A stretch of DNA of 37,938 nt, taken from positions 1-37,938 of the forward strand of contig CAIPYV010000077.1 in NCBI GenBank assembly GCA_903869365.1, written 5' to 3'. Below, piece after piece: positions 24,979 through 33,364 of the stretch. The DNA comes from an uncultured Chlorobiaceae bacterium. GTDB lineage: Bacteria; Bacteroidota; Chlorobiia; Chlorobiales; Chlorobiaceae. Each line of letters begins with the position of its first letter. Positions within the stretch are counted from its first letter, which is position 1. The notes under the pieces were generated by a model. The model was given only the letters and a program-made list of their open reading frames with translations, searched no databases and was not told the DNA's origin. The translations under genes and the position numbers were made by a program.

Positions 24979-26391
24979 TCAATAGCGGTAATGGTCTGGT
25001 TTGTATGGCCCATCAAGCGGTACACCAATGTACTCCGACTGCTCATTGGTAAGTCTGGTGAGTTTTACACCAAGCTGTTCAAGATGCAGTCTTGCCACCT
25101 CTTCATCAAGCTCTTTCGGCAAACGGTAGACACCGATCTCATACGGCTTTGTCCAGAGTTCGATTTGAGCAAGTGTCTGATTCGTGAAGGAGTTGCTCAT
25201 GACAAATGAAGGATGACCGGTAGCACAACCCAGATTGACAAGACGTCCTTCAGCAAGAAGATAAATCGAGTTGCCGTTTTCAAACGTATATTTATCAACC
25301 TGAGGCTTAATATTCAGTCTTGTTGCTCCGGCATAGTTATAGAGTTGTTCAACCTGAATCTCATTGTCAAAGTGACCGATGTTGCACACAATAGCTTCAT
25401 CCTTCATCTGCCTTATATGCTCAAGGGTAATGACATCTTTGTTGCCGGTTGTGGTAACAAAAATATTTCCCTCCTTGACAGCTTCATCCATGGTGGATAC
25501 TTCATAGCCCTCCATAGCCGCCTGGAGTGCGCAGATAGGATCGATTTCTGTGACAATCACACGAGCCCCATAAGCGCGCATCGATCTGGCAGAACCCTTC
25601 CCTACATCTCCATAACCGAGCACAACAACAACTTTACCCGCAACCATGACATCAGTTGCCCGCTTGATGCCGTCAGCAAGTGACTCACGGCATCCGTAGA
25701 GGTTGTCAAACTTTGATTTGGTAACGGAGTCGTTGACATTGATGGCAGGGAAGAGCAGTTCACCTTTTTCCAGCATCTGGTAGAGGCGGTGAACACCGGT
25801 AGTCGTCTCTTCCGAAACACCCTTCATTTCTGCAGCAACCTTGTGCCAGCGCTGCTTGTCCTCTTCAAAAACCTCCTTCAACTGCTGGTAGAGAGCTTTC
25901 TCTTCGGCATTACCAGGAGCTTTTTCGAGCAGTTCCGGGTTGTTTTCGATTTTGTAACCCAGTATGATCAGGAGTGTCGCATCACCACCGTCATCGACAA
26001 TAAGGTTCGGTCCTTTTCCGCCTTCAAATTCAAGGATCTGGCGTGTACACCACCAGTATTCTTCAAGGGTTTCACCTTTCCACGCAAAAACCGGAACACC
26101 GGTTTTTGCGATAGCCGCAGCGGCATGGTCCTGAGTGGAAAAAATGTTACAGCTTGCCCAGCGAACCTCAGCACCAAGGTCAACAAGGGTTTCAATAAGT
26201 ACGGCTGTCTGGATGGTCATGTGGAGCGAGCCAGCAATACGGGCGCCTTTCAAAGGACTCTTGCCAGCATATTTCCGTCTGGTAGCCATAAGGCCCGGCA
26301 TCTCTTTTTCAGCAATCTCAATCTCCTTGCGTCCCCATTCAGCAAGTGAGAGATCCGCTACTTTATAATCAAGCACCTCAGCAACTGTCAT
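24979..26391 (-). CDS. ahcY: Adenosylhomocysteinase (S-adenosylhomocysteine hydrolase)
   Basis: A 470-residue enzyme that splits S-adenosylhomocysteine into adenosine and homocysteine, restoring the methyl cycle. It contains the near-invariant [25 protein letters not shown] region (split here as [16 protein letters not shown]), the [13 protein letters not shown] motif, the Rossmann motif [14 protein letters not shown], and the family's final Lys-x-x-His-Tyr-Arg-Tyr-like ending (YKPDHYRY). The 470-residue length includes the insert found in many bacterial enzymes. It lies 32 bp after metK, and both share the SAM-Chlorobi-type leader. Confidence 0.97.
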   Translation of the reverse strand: MTVAEVLDYKVADLSLAEWGRKEIEIAEKEMPGLMATRRKYAGKSPLKGARIAGSLHMTIQTAVLIETLVDLGAEVRWASCNIFSTQDHAAAAIAKTGVPVFAWKGETLEEYWWCTRQILEFEGGKGPNLIVDDGGDATLLIILGYKIENNPELLEKAPGNAEEKALYQQLKEVFEEDKQRWHKVAAEMKGVSEETTTGVHRLYQMLEKGELLFPAINVNDSVTKSKFDNLYGCRESLADGIKRATDVMVAGKVVVVLGYGDVGKGSARSMRAYGARVIVTEIDPICALQAAMEGYEVSTMDEAVKEGNIFVTTTGNKDVITLEHIRQMKDEAIVCNIGHFDNEIQVEQLYNYAGATRLNIKPQVDKYTFENGNSIYLLAEGRLVNLGCATGHPSFVMSNSFTNQTLAQIELWTKPYEIGVYRLPKELDEEVARLHLEQLGVKLTRLTNEQSEYIGVPLDGPYKPDHYRY

Positions 26392-26423
26392 ATCGTTTCT
26401 TGGTTTTAATAGATTGAGATTGT

Positions 26424-27638
26424 TCAGGCCAGGTTGAATGCTTTCTTCAGCTCAGCAACCTTTTCAGTTTTTTCCCAAGGGAAGATATCACGACCGAAAT
26501 GACCGTAGGCGGCAGTCTGCTGATAGCTCCAGCCCTGTGGTTTGTCGAGGCTGAACCGTTTGATGATGGCTGCAGGACGAAGATCAAAAATCACTTCAGC
26601 TTTTTCCTGAATCTCGGCATCATTCAGGCCATGTTTAGCCGTATCGTGGGTATTGATATAGATCGATACCGGACGTGCGACACCGATGGCATAGGAGACC
26701 TGAACCGTGCACTTGTCAGCAAGGCCGGCAGCGACAATGTTCTTCGCAACATGGCGTGATGCATAAGCTGCACTGCGATCTACCTTGGAAGGATCTTTAC
26801 CGCTGAAGGCGCCGCCGCCATGAGGAGCTGCTCCGCCATAAGTGTCGACAATGATTTTGCGGCCAGTCAGGCCGGTATCGCCATGTGGACCACCGATGAC
26901 AAAGCGTCCGGTAGGGTTGATATGAAACTTTGTGTTTGCATCGATCAGGGAATCAGGGATGACAACCTTGATGACATGTTCAATGATGTCATGTTTAATA
27001 ACCTCCTGCCATGCTGCTTCGCTGATCTCTTCCGGTTCAGGATCATGCTGGGTTGACACTACAACAGCATCAACTCGGACCACTTTGTCGTTTTCATATT
27101 CAAGGGTGACCTGACTTTTTGCATCAGGACGAAGGTAGGTCATCATCTTGCCTTCCTTGCGGATTTCAGCAAGGAGCTTGACAAGCTGTTGAGCAAACTG
27201 GATAGCTGCAGGCATCAACTCAGGAGTTTCAGTGCATGCATAGCCGAACATCATACCCTGGTCGCCAGCACCGACACGGTCAAACTCATCAGCAATCTCT
27301 TCCTTGCGGTCAACACCGCGATTGATATCAGGTGACTGACTGTGCAGAGCCGAAAGAACGCCGCATGAGTTCGCTTCAAACATGTATTCGCCTTTGGTGT
27401 AGCCGATTTCGCTGACAACCTTACGGGCTATGGTCTGGATATCAACAGTTCCTTTTGTGGTAACTTCACCACCGACAATAACCTGGCCTGTTGTGACAAA
27501 GGTTTCGCAGGCAACACGTGAACTGGAGTCCTGACGAAGAAAATCATCAAGAACCGCATCCGAAATCTGATCGGCAACCTTGTCCGGATGTCCTTCTGAT
27601 ACTGATTCTGAGGTAAAAAAATACCTTTTCTGTGACAT
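26424..27638 (-). CDS. metK: S-adenosylmethionine synthetase
   Basis: A 404-residue enzyme making SAM from methionine and ATP. The N-terminus [20 protein letters not shown] carries the ATP-binding His, [12 protein letters not shown] is the signature near 122-133, and [19 protein letters not shown] supplies the phosphate-binding P-loop-like segment. Length is standard for bacteria. It is the first gene of the metK-ahcY operon on the minus strand, preceded by a structured leader of about 100 bases. Confidence 0.97.
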   Translation of the reverse strand: MSQKRYFFTSESVSEGHPDKVADQISDAVLDDFLRQDSSSRVACETFVTTGQVIVGGEVTTKGTVDIQTIARKVVSEIGYTKGEYMFEANSCGVLSALHSQSPDINRGVDRKEEIADEFDRVGAGDQGMMFGYACTETPELMPAAIQFAQQLVKLLAEIRKEGKMMTYLRPDAKSQVTLEYENDKVVRVDAVVVSTQHDPEPEEISEAAWQEVIKHDIIEHVIKVVIPDSLIDANTKFHINPTGRFVIGGPHGDTGLTGRKIIVDTYGGAAPHGGGAFSGKDPSKVDRSAAYASRHVAKNIVAAGLADKCTVQVSYAIGVARPVSIYINTHDTAKHGLNDAEIQEKAEVIFDLRPAAIIKRFSLDKPQGWSYQQTAAYGHFGRDIFPWEKTEKVAELKKAFNLA

Positions 27639-27729
27639 ATTTCAATAAGTTTGTGATTAAACAAATACAGTAACAACAACAGAAAACTGTAGTAACGGCG
27701 TGTTTTTCAGTGAGATAATTTCACGGGGA

Positions 27730-27810
27730 AACGACTGGACACGGAAAAACTTCCGACAAGCTCAGGGGCTAAACCCGTCTATAGCTTGCGGCACCGTGTC
27801 CATAGGTAAT
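27730..27810 (-). ncRNA. SAM-Chlorobi-type leader RNA of metK-ahcY
   Basis: Upstream of metK an 8-bp perfect stem (27737-27744 with 27794-27801, GGACACGG/CCGTGTCC) encloses a second stem (CCG-A-CAAGCT with AGCTTG-CGG) and a loop containing GGG and CCC segments able to pair. SAM-Chlorobi RNAs are known only from Chlorobi, in the 5' UTRs of operons with metK and ahcY, exactly this context. I match by position, phylum and structure, not by alignment. Ligand and mechanism are presumed to be SAM sensing. Confidence 0.8.
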
Positions 27811-27873
27811 GGGGATGCCAAAAAAATACGATCAAAATGTAAGCAATCGTTCTCTTCTATGCAAAAAAATCTC

Positions 27874-28851
27874 TTATCCTAAACGTATTTCAGAGTAATC
27901 GCCGATATTTATTTTATGAGGCGATCCTGTAATAGAAGCATTGTTCCCAACGATTGAGTGTTCGAGCGTGATATGCTCAACCCGAGCCTCACTGCCGATA
28001 ATGGAATCCCTTATAATAGCATTTGTAATCGTTGCCTGTTCTCCTATCGTTGTATTGGGACCGATAATGGCGTCTTTAAGAATGGCACTGTCAGCAATAA
28101 ACACAGGGTTGTTGATAATGCACCCCGTATATTTTTTTTCTGAATGGTTACCCTGAAGAAGAATTTCATTGGTTGAAAGCAGGGTTTCCGACTTGCCACA
28201 GTCGTACCAGCCATGAACCGGAAAGGTTGTGAATATTTCTCCCCGTTCTATCATGAGTTGCAAAGCATCGGTAAGCTGGTATTCCCCCTTTGTTTTTATC
28301 TCCTGACCTATCAGATAGTCGATGCTGGAAAAAAGCGAGCCAGCCTGTTTCAGAAAATAGAGGCCGACAATGGCAAGGTTGCTGACCGGAGTGTCCGGCT
28401 TTTCGACCAGTTTCAGAATTTTTTCATCACGGGTTACCGCGACTCCGAATCGTCTGGGGTCCGCAACCTCTTTTACTCCAAGGGTAGAAAACGGACTTTT
28501 CACAACAGCTTCAAGGTCGACATCAAAAATGGTATCGCCGAGAATAATAAAGAGAGGTTCATTCTCCACAACGTAAGGCTTGCACATCCAGATGGCATGA
28601 GCAAGCCCGAGCAGCTCCTTCTGGGTTACAAAGGTGAACTTGATGGTATAGTGCTTCCGAAGCCACTTTTCAATCATGTCACCCATATAACCGACGATGA
28701 CAATAGCCTCATCGATGCCTGATGCAATCAGTTTGTCCATAATATGGCCGATAATGGGTTTTCCTGCCACATTAAGCAATACTTTTGGATTCGAAAGGGT
28801 GTGTGGGCGTAAACGACTGCCTACTCCGGCAACAGGAATGATTGCTTTCAT
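27874..28851 (-). CDS. Sugar nucleotidyltransferase with C-terminal beta-helix
   Basis: A 325-residue NDP-sugar pyrophosphorylase. The N-terminus MKAIIPVAGVGSRLRPHTLS is the nucleotide-binding signature (GxGxRLxPxT), followed by NPKVLLNVAGKPII with the sugar-phosphate-site Lys, ILGDTIFDVD with the metal Asp, and VEKP. The last 70 residues have hexapeptide-like repeats (AILKDAIIGPNTTIGEQATI), a left-handed beta-helix tail. The likely product is a dTDP- or UDP/GDP-sugar; the substrate cannot be fixed. It precedes the metK leader on the same strand. Confidence 0.88.
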   Translation of the reverse strand: MKAIIPVAGVGSRLRPHTLSNPKVLLNVAGKPIIGHIMDKLIASGIDEAIVIVGYMGDMIEKWLRKHYTIKFTFVTQKELLGLAHAIWMCKPYVVENEPLFIILGDTIFDVDLEAVVKSPFSTLGVKEVADPRRFGVAVTRDEKILKLVEKPDTPVSNLAIVGLYFLKQAGSLFSSIDYLIGQEIKTKGEYQLTDALQLMIERGEIFTTFPVHGWYDCGKSETLLSTNEILLQGNHSEKKYTGCIINNPVFIADSAILKDAIIGPNTTIGEQATITNAIIRDSIIGSEARVEHITLEHSIVGNNASITGSPHKINIGDYSEIRLG

Positions 28852-29074
28852 GTTTTTCCGATGGTTATGAGTTCTGAAATCAACCTTGGTCTTGTCATCT
28901 TTTTATGTTACAAAGAAGAAGTTATAAAACTAAAGAGACCAATTAAAGGGGAGAGAAGTAATTAAATACCGAATTCAGTTGTATTTTACACCTGCGGCAT
29001 GCATATTCGTGCATTGTTCAAGAGATGTTTGCGTGGCATGACGCGAGTCGGTCGATTAATCACTCTGTATAGTT

Positions 29075-29506
29075 ATGGCTGGAAGATATAAGGGATTTTT
29101 TAAGCAGTCAGGTGTTATTCCTGTTCTTGACAACAGGCTGGTGCTTATTACGTCCAGAAAATCTGAGCGCTGGATTATTCCAAAGGGATATGTCGAAAAA
29201 GGGTTGTCGCCATCAGAATCAGCCGCAAAAGAGGCTTATGAAGAAGCCGGTTTGATAGGGGTAGTGCATCACAAAGAAGCCGGCCAGTACCGCTATCGCA
29301 AGTTCGGAAAATCGTTTTCGGTTCAGGTTTATCCACTGTTCATTGAAACCATGCTTGATGAGTGGGATGAAATGCATGATCGGCGCAGAAAGCTCGTTAC
29401 ACCCGCCGAGGCAATCGAGATGCTGTGCCATGATGATCTCAAGCGGATCATTGAGGAGTTTTTTATCATCCATCGTTCACGCATCTCTTCTATCCCGTTA
29501 TTCTGA
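29075..29506 (+). CDS. Nudix hydrolase
   Basis: A 143-residue Nudix protein. The Nudix helix is GYVEKGLSPSESAAKEAYEEAGL (Gly38 onward): the metal-binding core KEAYEEAG is kept, but the first Glu of Gx5E is Leu and the usual Arg of REUxEE is Lys. PKGYVE and the later KFGKSFSVQVYPLFI resemble the diphosphoinositol-polyphosphate/Ap4A group. Hydrolysis of a nucleoside diphosphate derivative is expected; the substrate is unknown. Confidence 0.87.
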   Translation: MAGRYKGFFKQSGVIPVLDNRLVLITSRKSERWIIPKGYVEKGLSPSESAAKEAYEEAGLIGVVHHKEAGQYRYRKFGKSFSVQVYPLFIETMLDEWDEMHDRRRKLVTPAEAIEMLCHDDLKRIIEEFFIIHRSRISSIPLF

Positions 29507-29508
29507 AG

Positions 29509-29545
29509 CGTGTTGAGCCTTATTTTTCTCAGCACTGTTTTATAA
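29509..29545 (+). terminator. Possible terminator after the Nudix gene
   Basis: GTGTTGAG (29510-29517) pairs with CTCAGCAC (29528-29535), one G-U pair, followed by TGTTTTAT. Moderate stem, weak T-tract. Confidence 0.5.
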
Positions 29546-29604
29546 AATTATTTTTGGAAGTTAATCTTCTTGTCGTATATTAAAAGCCTTCTAATGTTAT
29601 GAAA

Positions 29605-29677
29605 CGGGGTGTGGCGCAGTTGGTAGCGTGCCTGCTTTGGGAGCAGGAGGCCCCGAGTTCGAGTCTCGGCACCCCGA
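29605..29677 (+). tRNA. tRNA-Pro (TGG anticodon)
   Basis: Acceptor CGGGGTG pairs with CACCCCG. The anticodon loop TTTGGGA gives TGG, and the T arm reads CCGAGTTCGAGTCTCGG. First of four clustered tRNAs. CCA is not encoded. Confidence 0.95.
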
Positions 29678-29709
29678 CAGAGAGAAGAGAAGTTCTGATG
29701 ATTGATGCT

Positions 29710-29782
<73 letters not shown>

Positions 29783-29808
29783 CAAAAAGAAGTCCGTAGC
29801 GTTTCTAT

Positions 29809-29883
29809 GGTGATTGTAGCTCAGTTGGTTAGAGCGCCAGGTTGTGGCCCTGGAGGTCGGGGGTTCGAGCCCCCTCATTCACC
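29809..29883 (+). tRNA. tRNA-His (GTG anticodon)
   Basis: The anticodon loop TTGTGGC gives GTG. An extra 5' G at 29809 can pair with C at 29883, the G-1:C73 pair that marks tRNA-His. The T arm reads GGGGGTTCGAGCCCCC. One T-T mismatch is present in the acceptor stem. Confidence 0.93.
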
Positions 29884-29893
29884 CATGTTTTTT

Positions 29894-29965
29894 GGCCCCA
29901 TCGACTAGCGGTTAGGTCACCACCCTTTCAAGGTGGCGGGACGGGTTCGAATCCCGTTGGGGTCA
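29894..29965 (+). tRNA. tRNA-Glu (TTC anticodon)
   Basis: Acceptor GGCCCCA pairs with TGGGGTC. The anticodon loop CTTTCAA gives TTC, and the T arm reads ACGGGTTCGAATCCCGT. Last tRNA of the cluster. Chlorobiaceae use tRNA-Glu both for translation and as the start of chlorophyll precursor synthesis. Confidence 0.95.
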
Positions 29966-29984
29966 CACTTTACTTGTACATTAT

Positions 29985-30019
29985 AAAGCTCTGTTCGTTG
30001 CCGGCTCAGGGCTTTTTTT
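29985..30019 (+). terminator. Terminator after the tRNA cluster, abutting pheT
   Basis: AAAGCTCTG (29985-29993) pairs with CAGGGCTTT (30007-30015) with one G-U, followed by a T-run to 30019. The T-run ends 5 bases before the first in-frame ATG (30025) of pheT. Confidence 0.75.
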
Positions 30020-30048
30020 CATTCATGAATGCAGATTTTCCTTTTCCT

Positions 30049-32460
30049 ATGAAAATATCTGTCAACTGGCTCAAAGATTTTCTTCCTTCCTTCTCTCCCG
30101 ATACTCCTGTACTTGTTGAAAAGCTGACGTTTCTCGGGCTTGAAGTCGAAGAGGTTCATGAGCGCACGCTTCCCGATCACCTTGTTGTTGTCGGTCGAAT
30201 CGAAGAGGTTCAGCCTCATCCCAATGCCGAACGACTGACGATTTGCAGAGTTAACGTCGGCCGTGAAGAACCTCTGCAGATTGTCTGCGGAGCACCCAAT
30301 GTAAAAGCAGGAATGCTCGTTCCGGTGGCAACCGTGAAAGCGAAGCTTCAACTTCCGGATGGAGAGACCCTGACCATCAAGGCATCAAAAATTCGCGGCG
30401 AACGCTCTTTCGGAATGATTTGTGCAGCTGATGAACTTGGGTTATCCGGAGACCATTCAGGCGTTATGGAGCTTGAGCCGACATGCACAATCGGAGAACC
30501 ATTTGCCCGCTACCTTAAAGGTGATGTAGTACTTGATATTGCAGTAACACCCAACCGCCCTGATGTACTTTCCCATCTTGGCGTTGCAAGGGAGCTCGCA
30601 GGACACGAAAAAATACACTATCCGAAGCAGACCGACGTTGCATTCTCAACAACCAGTTCACTGGTAGAAGTTCAGGATGCAGCGGCATGTCCCTACTATA
30701 CTGGAGTGGTTATTCGCGGCATAAAAGTTGCGCCGTCACCCGAATGGCTTTGCAGAAAGCTTGAAAGCATCGATATAAGGCCAAAGAACAACATCGTTGA
30801 TAGTACCAACTATATTCTTCATGCCCTTGGTCAGCCACTTCATGCTTTCGATCTCGGCAAGCTTGCTGGCGGGAGAGTCGTGGTTCGAAGCGATATGCAT
30901 GCCGAGTTCGCAGCAATCAATCAGCAGGTCTGCCATGTCGAGCCGGGAATGCCGGTTATCTGTGACAGCGAAAAACCGGTAGCTCTTGCCGGAGTCATGG
31001 GAGCTCTTGATTCGGCAGTCAGTGATATCACTACCGATATATTGCTTGAAGCAGCATATTTCGATCCATCCATGATCAGGAAATCGGCCAAAAAAGCTGG
31101 TATTTCTTCTGATTCCTCATACCGGTTTGAACGGGGAGTAGATCCAGGTAATGTAAAAATGGCATCAGCATGCGCTGTAGCACTTATTCTTGAACTTGCC
31201 GGAGGAACGATTGATGATACGCGAGAGTGGGGGAGTGCAGTTGCCGATCTGCGTCAGGTCGTCCTCAGGCCAGAGAGGGTGAACGCCCTGCTCGGCAGCT
31301 CGATCAGTGCAGCCGATATGGTCGAGATGCTTGAACGTATCGGTTTTTCTCTCTATAGAACAGACGAAGAATCAGTAACGTTCAAGGTACCCTCATACAG
31401 GGTGGATGTTGCCGCGGAAATTGATCTGGTTGAAGAGATTGCCCGTCTCCATGGCTACGACAATATTCAACCCTCCCGGCAGATGGCGACCACCTACCCG
31501 GAGTCCCGCAACTCCCCGGAGTTTTTCCCTGATTTCTTACGATCCATTATGGTCGGCTTAAACTTCAGGGAAATTCTTACCAATCCCCTGATGAAAAGAG
31601 AAGAGGCAGGATTGTTCAGTGACCAGCTGGTAGGAGTTCTTAATCCAATCAGTGAAGGGCTTGAAGTGCTCAGGCCGGGACTGATTCCAGGATTTCTCAA
31701 GGTTATCAGCCATAATATCCGCCACGGAAACAGAGATTTAAAATTCTTTGAGGTTGCAAGAGGTTTCCAGACTCTTCCAGAGGGTGAGCGGGTTGGCAAG
31801 TCGCTTCTTGAGAGCTACACGGAGCAGGAATATCTTGTTCTCGCCATGACGGGCAGCCGTTTTCCCAGAATATGGAACCTGTCGCCGGAAAAGTCTGATT
31901 TTTATGATCTTATGGGTGCTGTCGAGATGCTCCTCGAGAAGCTGAATTTGCTTGATAAATCAGTGGTGAATATTTATAATGACAAAACTGTCACTGTTGA
32001 TGTGCAACTGACAGAAAAGGGAAAGACCCGTTTACAGAGGGTGGGGGTGGTTCAGCAGGTTGCTATAGACCTTTTGGATGTTTTTGACATTCGCCAGGAC
32101 GTATATATCGCTGAAATTGATGCAGCGGTTCTGGAATGCTGTTTCAGTCCGGATGTTACCTATGTCCCACCGTCCAGATTTCCTGTTGTTCAGAGGGATG
32201 TATCGCTTGTTCTGCCGCCGTCAGTAACCGTTCAGTCACTCGTAGAGCTTGTGCGTTCAAGTGACTCTTTAATCAGGGATGTATGTGTGTTTGATCTTTT
32301 CGAGCGCCACAATAACGATAGCGGAGAGCGCAGTGTTGCACTCTCACTGGAAATTGCTGATTATACGGGAACATTGCAGGATGAAAGAATCAGCGATATT
32401 CTTTCAAAAGTCGGCAGTAATGCCGAGAGTAAGCTTGGTGCGGTAATTCGACAAGTCTGA
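30049..32460 (+). CDS. pheT: Phenylalanyl-tRNA synthetase beta subunit
   Basis: An 803-residue bacterial PheT. It begins MKISVNWLKDFLP, then an EMAP-type tRNA-binding domain (VVVGRIEEVQPHPNAERLTI, near 43-62), B3/B4 domains with the editing site, B5 domain, the catalytic-like core, and a C-terminal FDX-ACB anticodon domain (PPSRFPVVQRDVSLVLP). I choose ATG 30049 as the family-typical start; ATG 30025 in the same frame adds eight residues, and neither has a ribosome site. Extending further upstream would run through tRNA genes. pheS is not in the window, so alpha and beta subunits are unlinked here. Confidence 0.94.
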   Translation: MKISVNWLKDFLPSFSPDTPVLVEKLTFLGLEVEEVHERTLPDHLVVVGRIEEVQPHPNAERLTICRVNVGREEPLQIVCGAPNVKAGMLVPVATVKAKLQLPDGETLTIKASKIRGERSFGMICAADELGLSGDHSGVMELEPTCTIGEPFARYLKGDVVLDIAVTPNRPDVLSHLGVARELAGHEKIHYPKQTDVAFSTTSSLVEVQDAAACPYYTGVVIRGIKVAPSPEWLCRKLESIDIRPKNNIVDSTNYILHALGQPLHAFDLGKLAGGRVVVRSDMHAEFAAINQQVCHVEPGMPVICDSEKPVALAGVMGALDSAVSDITTDILLEAAYFDPSMIRKSAKKAGISSDSSYRFERGVDPGNVKMASACAVALILELAGGTIDDTREWGSAVADLRQVVLRPERVNALLGSSISAADMVEMLERIGFSLYRTDEESVTFKVPSYRVDVAAEIDLVEEIARLHGYDNIQPSRQMATTYPESRNSPEFFPDFLRSIMVGLNFREILTNPLMKREEAGLFSDQLVGVLNPISEGLEVLRPGLIPGFLKVISHNIRHGNRDLKFFEVARGFQTLPEGERVGKSLLESYTEQEYLVLAMTGSRFPRIWNLSPEKSDFYDLMGAVEMLLEKLNLLDKSVVNIYNDKTVTVDVQLTEKGKTRLQRVGVVQQVAIDLLDVFDIRQDVYIAEIDAAVLECCFSPDVTYVPPSRFPVVQRDVSLVLPPSVTVQSLVELVRSSDSLIRDVCVFDLFERHNNDSGERSVALSLEIADYTGTLQDERISDILSKVGSNAESKLGAVIRQV

Positions 32461-32473
32461 TACTCTTTGTTCT

Positions 32474-32779
32474 ATGCATGATTTTGATGGGCAGAACATC
32501 AAGGTTGATTTCAACCTTCTTGAGCAAAATATTGAACTCCTCATTGCCCGGTTGAACGAGTGCCGGAAAGAGAATGATGTATTGCGATCTGAACTGTCAA
32601 GTCTGCAAAATATTTTGAGGTCATGCAAGCTGCCTGGAAGTGTCGGTTCCACAGTAATGGAGTCAAACGGCAGTTCAGCAGGTCTTTTTACCTATGCAGA
32701 GCAACTGCAGGTAAAACATAAGTTAGTCATGCTTTTGCAGAAAATAGAAATGGAACTCAGAAACAATCAGGCATTGTAA
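32474..32779 (+). CDS. ZapB-like coiled-coil protein preceding zapA
   Basis: A 101-residue protein with a coiled coil (LLEQNIELLIARLNECRKEN and DVLRSELSSLQNIL, about 15-50), a Ser/Gly-rich linker, and a second helix (EQLQVKHKLVMLLQKIEMEL, about 76-95). Position directly before zapA and the LEQ...LIARL...ENxxLRxEL pattern resemble the small coiled-coil proteins encoded next to zapA in proteobacteria. A role in cell division, partnering ZapA at the FtsZ ring, is inferred from position and composition. It is 13 bp after pheT and 9 bp before zapA. Confidence 0.75.
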   Translation: MHDFDGQNIKVDFNLLEQNIELLIARLNECRKENDVLRSELSSLQNILRSCKLPGSVGSTVMESNGSSAGLFTYAEQLQVKHKLVMLLQKIEMELRNNQAL

Positions 32780-32788
32780 AGTGATGAG

Positions 32789-33049
32789 ATGGAAAAAATT
32801 GATGTAAATGTTTATGGCGACAGTTATCCTTTAAGGGTCGAAAGACGTGAACTGACCGAAAAGGCTGCTCGGGATGTCGATGGAGTGATGCGACTATTTG
32901 CAGAAAAAGCTCCAACCTTTGAGTCTGCGAAACTGGCAGTTCTTGCTGCAATTTCATTTGCAGAAAAAAAGATCGAACTTGAAGAAGAAATGGCTTCGCT
33001 GAAGCAGAACATTGCCAGACTCAATGATTTTTTAGGGCAAAATCTGTAA
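32789..33049 (+). CDS. zapA: Cell division protein ZapA
   Basis: An 86-residue ZapA. MEKIDVNVYGDSYPLRV is the N-terminal beta domain and the rest is a long helix (KLAVLAAISFAEKKIELEEE) forming the dimer/tetramer coiled coil. ZapA bundles FtsZ filaments. It is directly followed by the probable 6S RNA and then rny. Confidence 0.88.
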   Translation: MEKIDVNVYGDSYPLRVERRELTEKAARDVDGVMRLFAEKAPTFESAKLAVLAAISFAEKKIELEEEMASLKQNIARLNDFLGQNL

Positions 33050-33074
33050 TAAACCGTTACATTAAGTGAGAAGA

Positions 33075-33312
33075 AATATCCGCACCAGCTGATAGAAGTG
33101 ATTTGTAAGTAAAAGAACTAACACCAAAGAATAGGGAGCCAGACTCTTCTTTTTAATTGCAGGCCTTGTTGAATTGTTGAACCTTGTCGTTCACTCTTCA
33201 AGAGCAGTGGAAACATTGTTCCCTTGGAAGCAAAAAATCTGAAGGAAGCACCCACCGTTTATAACGGGTTCTTGAATCTTACACACTTCAACCAATGGTG
33301 CGGATTTTTTTT
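33075..33312 (+). ncRNA. ssrS: Probable 6S RNA
   Basis: A long rod-like RNA between zapA and rny. The closing stem ATCCGCACCA (33078-33087) pairs perfectly with TGGTGCGGAT (33296-33305) and runs into a T-run. Continuing inward, GAAGTG pairs with CACTTC, GTAAG with CTTAC, and AAGAAC with GTTCTT. A small hairpin CCGTT-TAT-AACGG (33255-33267) lies on the 3' side of the central region, as in 6S RNAs, and a terminal hairpin (CTCTTCAAGAG) sits near the middle. 6S RNA mimics an open promoter and sequesters sigma70-type RNA polymerase. The neighbour zapA is the classical 6S neighbour in proteobacteria. At about 235 bases it is longer than most. Confidence 0.78.
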
Positions 33313-33364
33313 GTTTTAAACGGTGCTTCTTATTTCTTAAGAGCATGAAAATGGAGGTAGTTTA

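Noticed and set aside
25789-26349. A 186-codon frame antisense to ahcY
   Set aside because: It is a shadow of the highly conserved SAH hydrolase gene.
29842-30048. Upstream extension of pheT to 29842
   Set aside because: The in-frame extension runs through tRNA-His and tRNA-Glu and a terminator; the family starts at MKISVNWL.
29966-30048. T-box or Phe-rich leader peptide controlling pheT
   Set aside because: No T-box AGGGUGG-like core and no Phe-rich short ORF is visible; only a plain terminator hairpin is seen.
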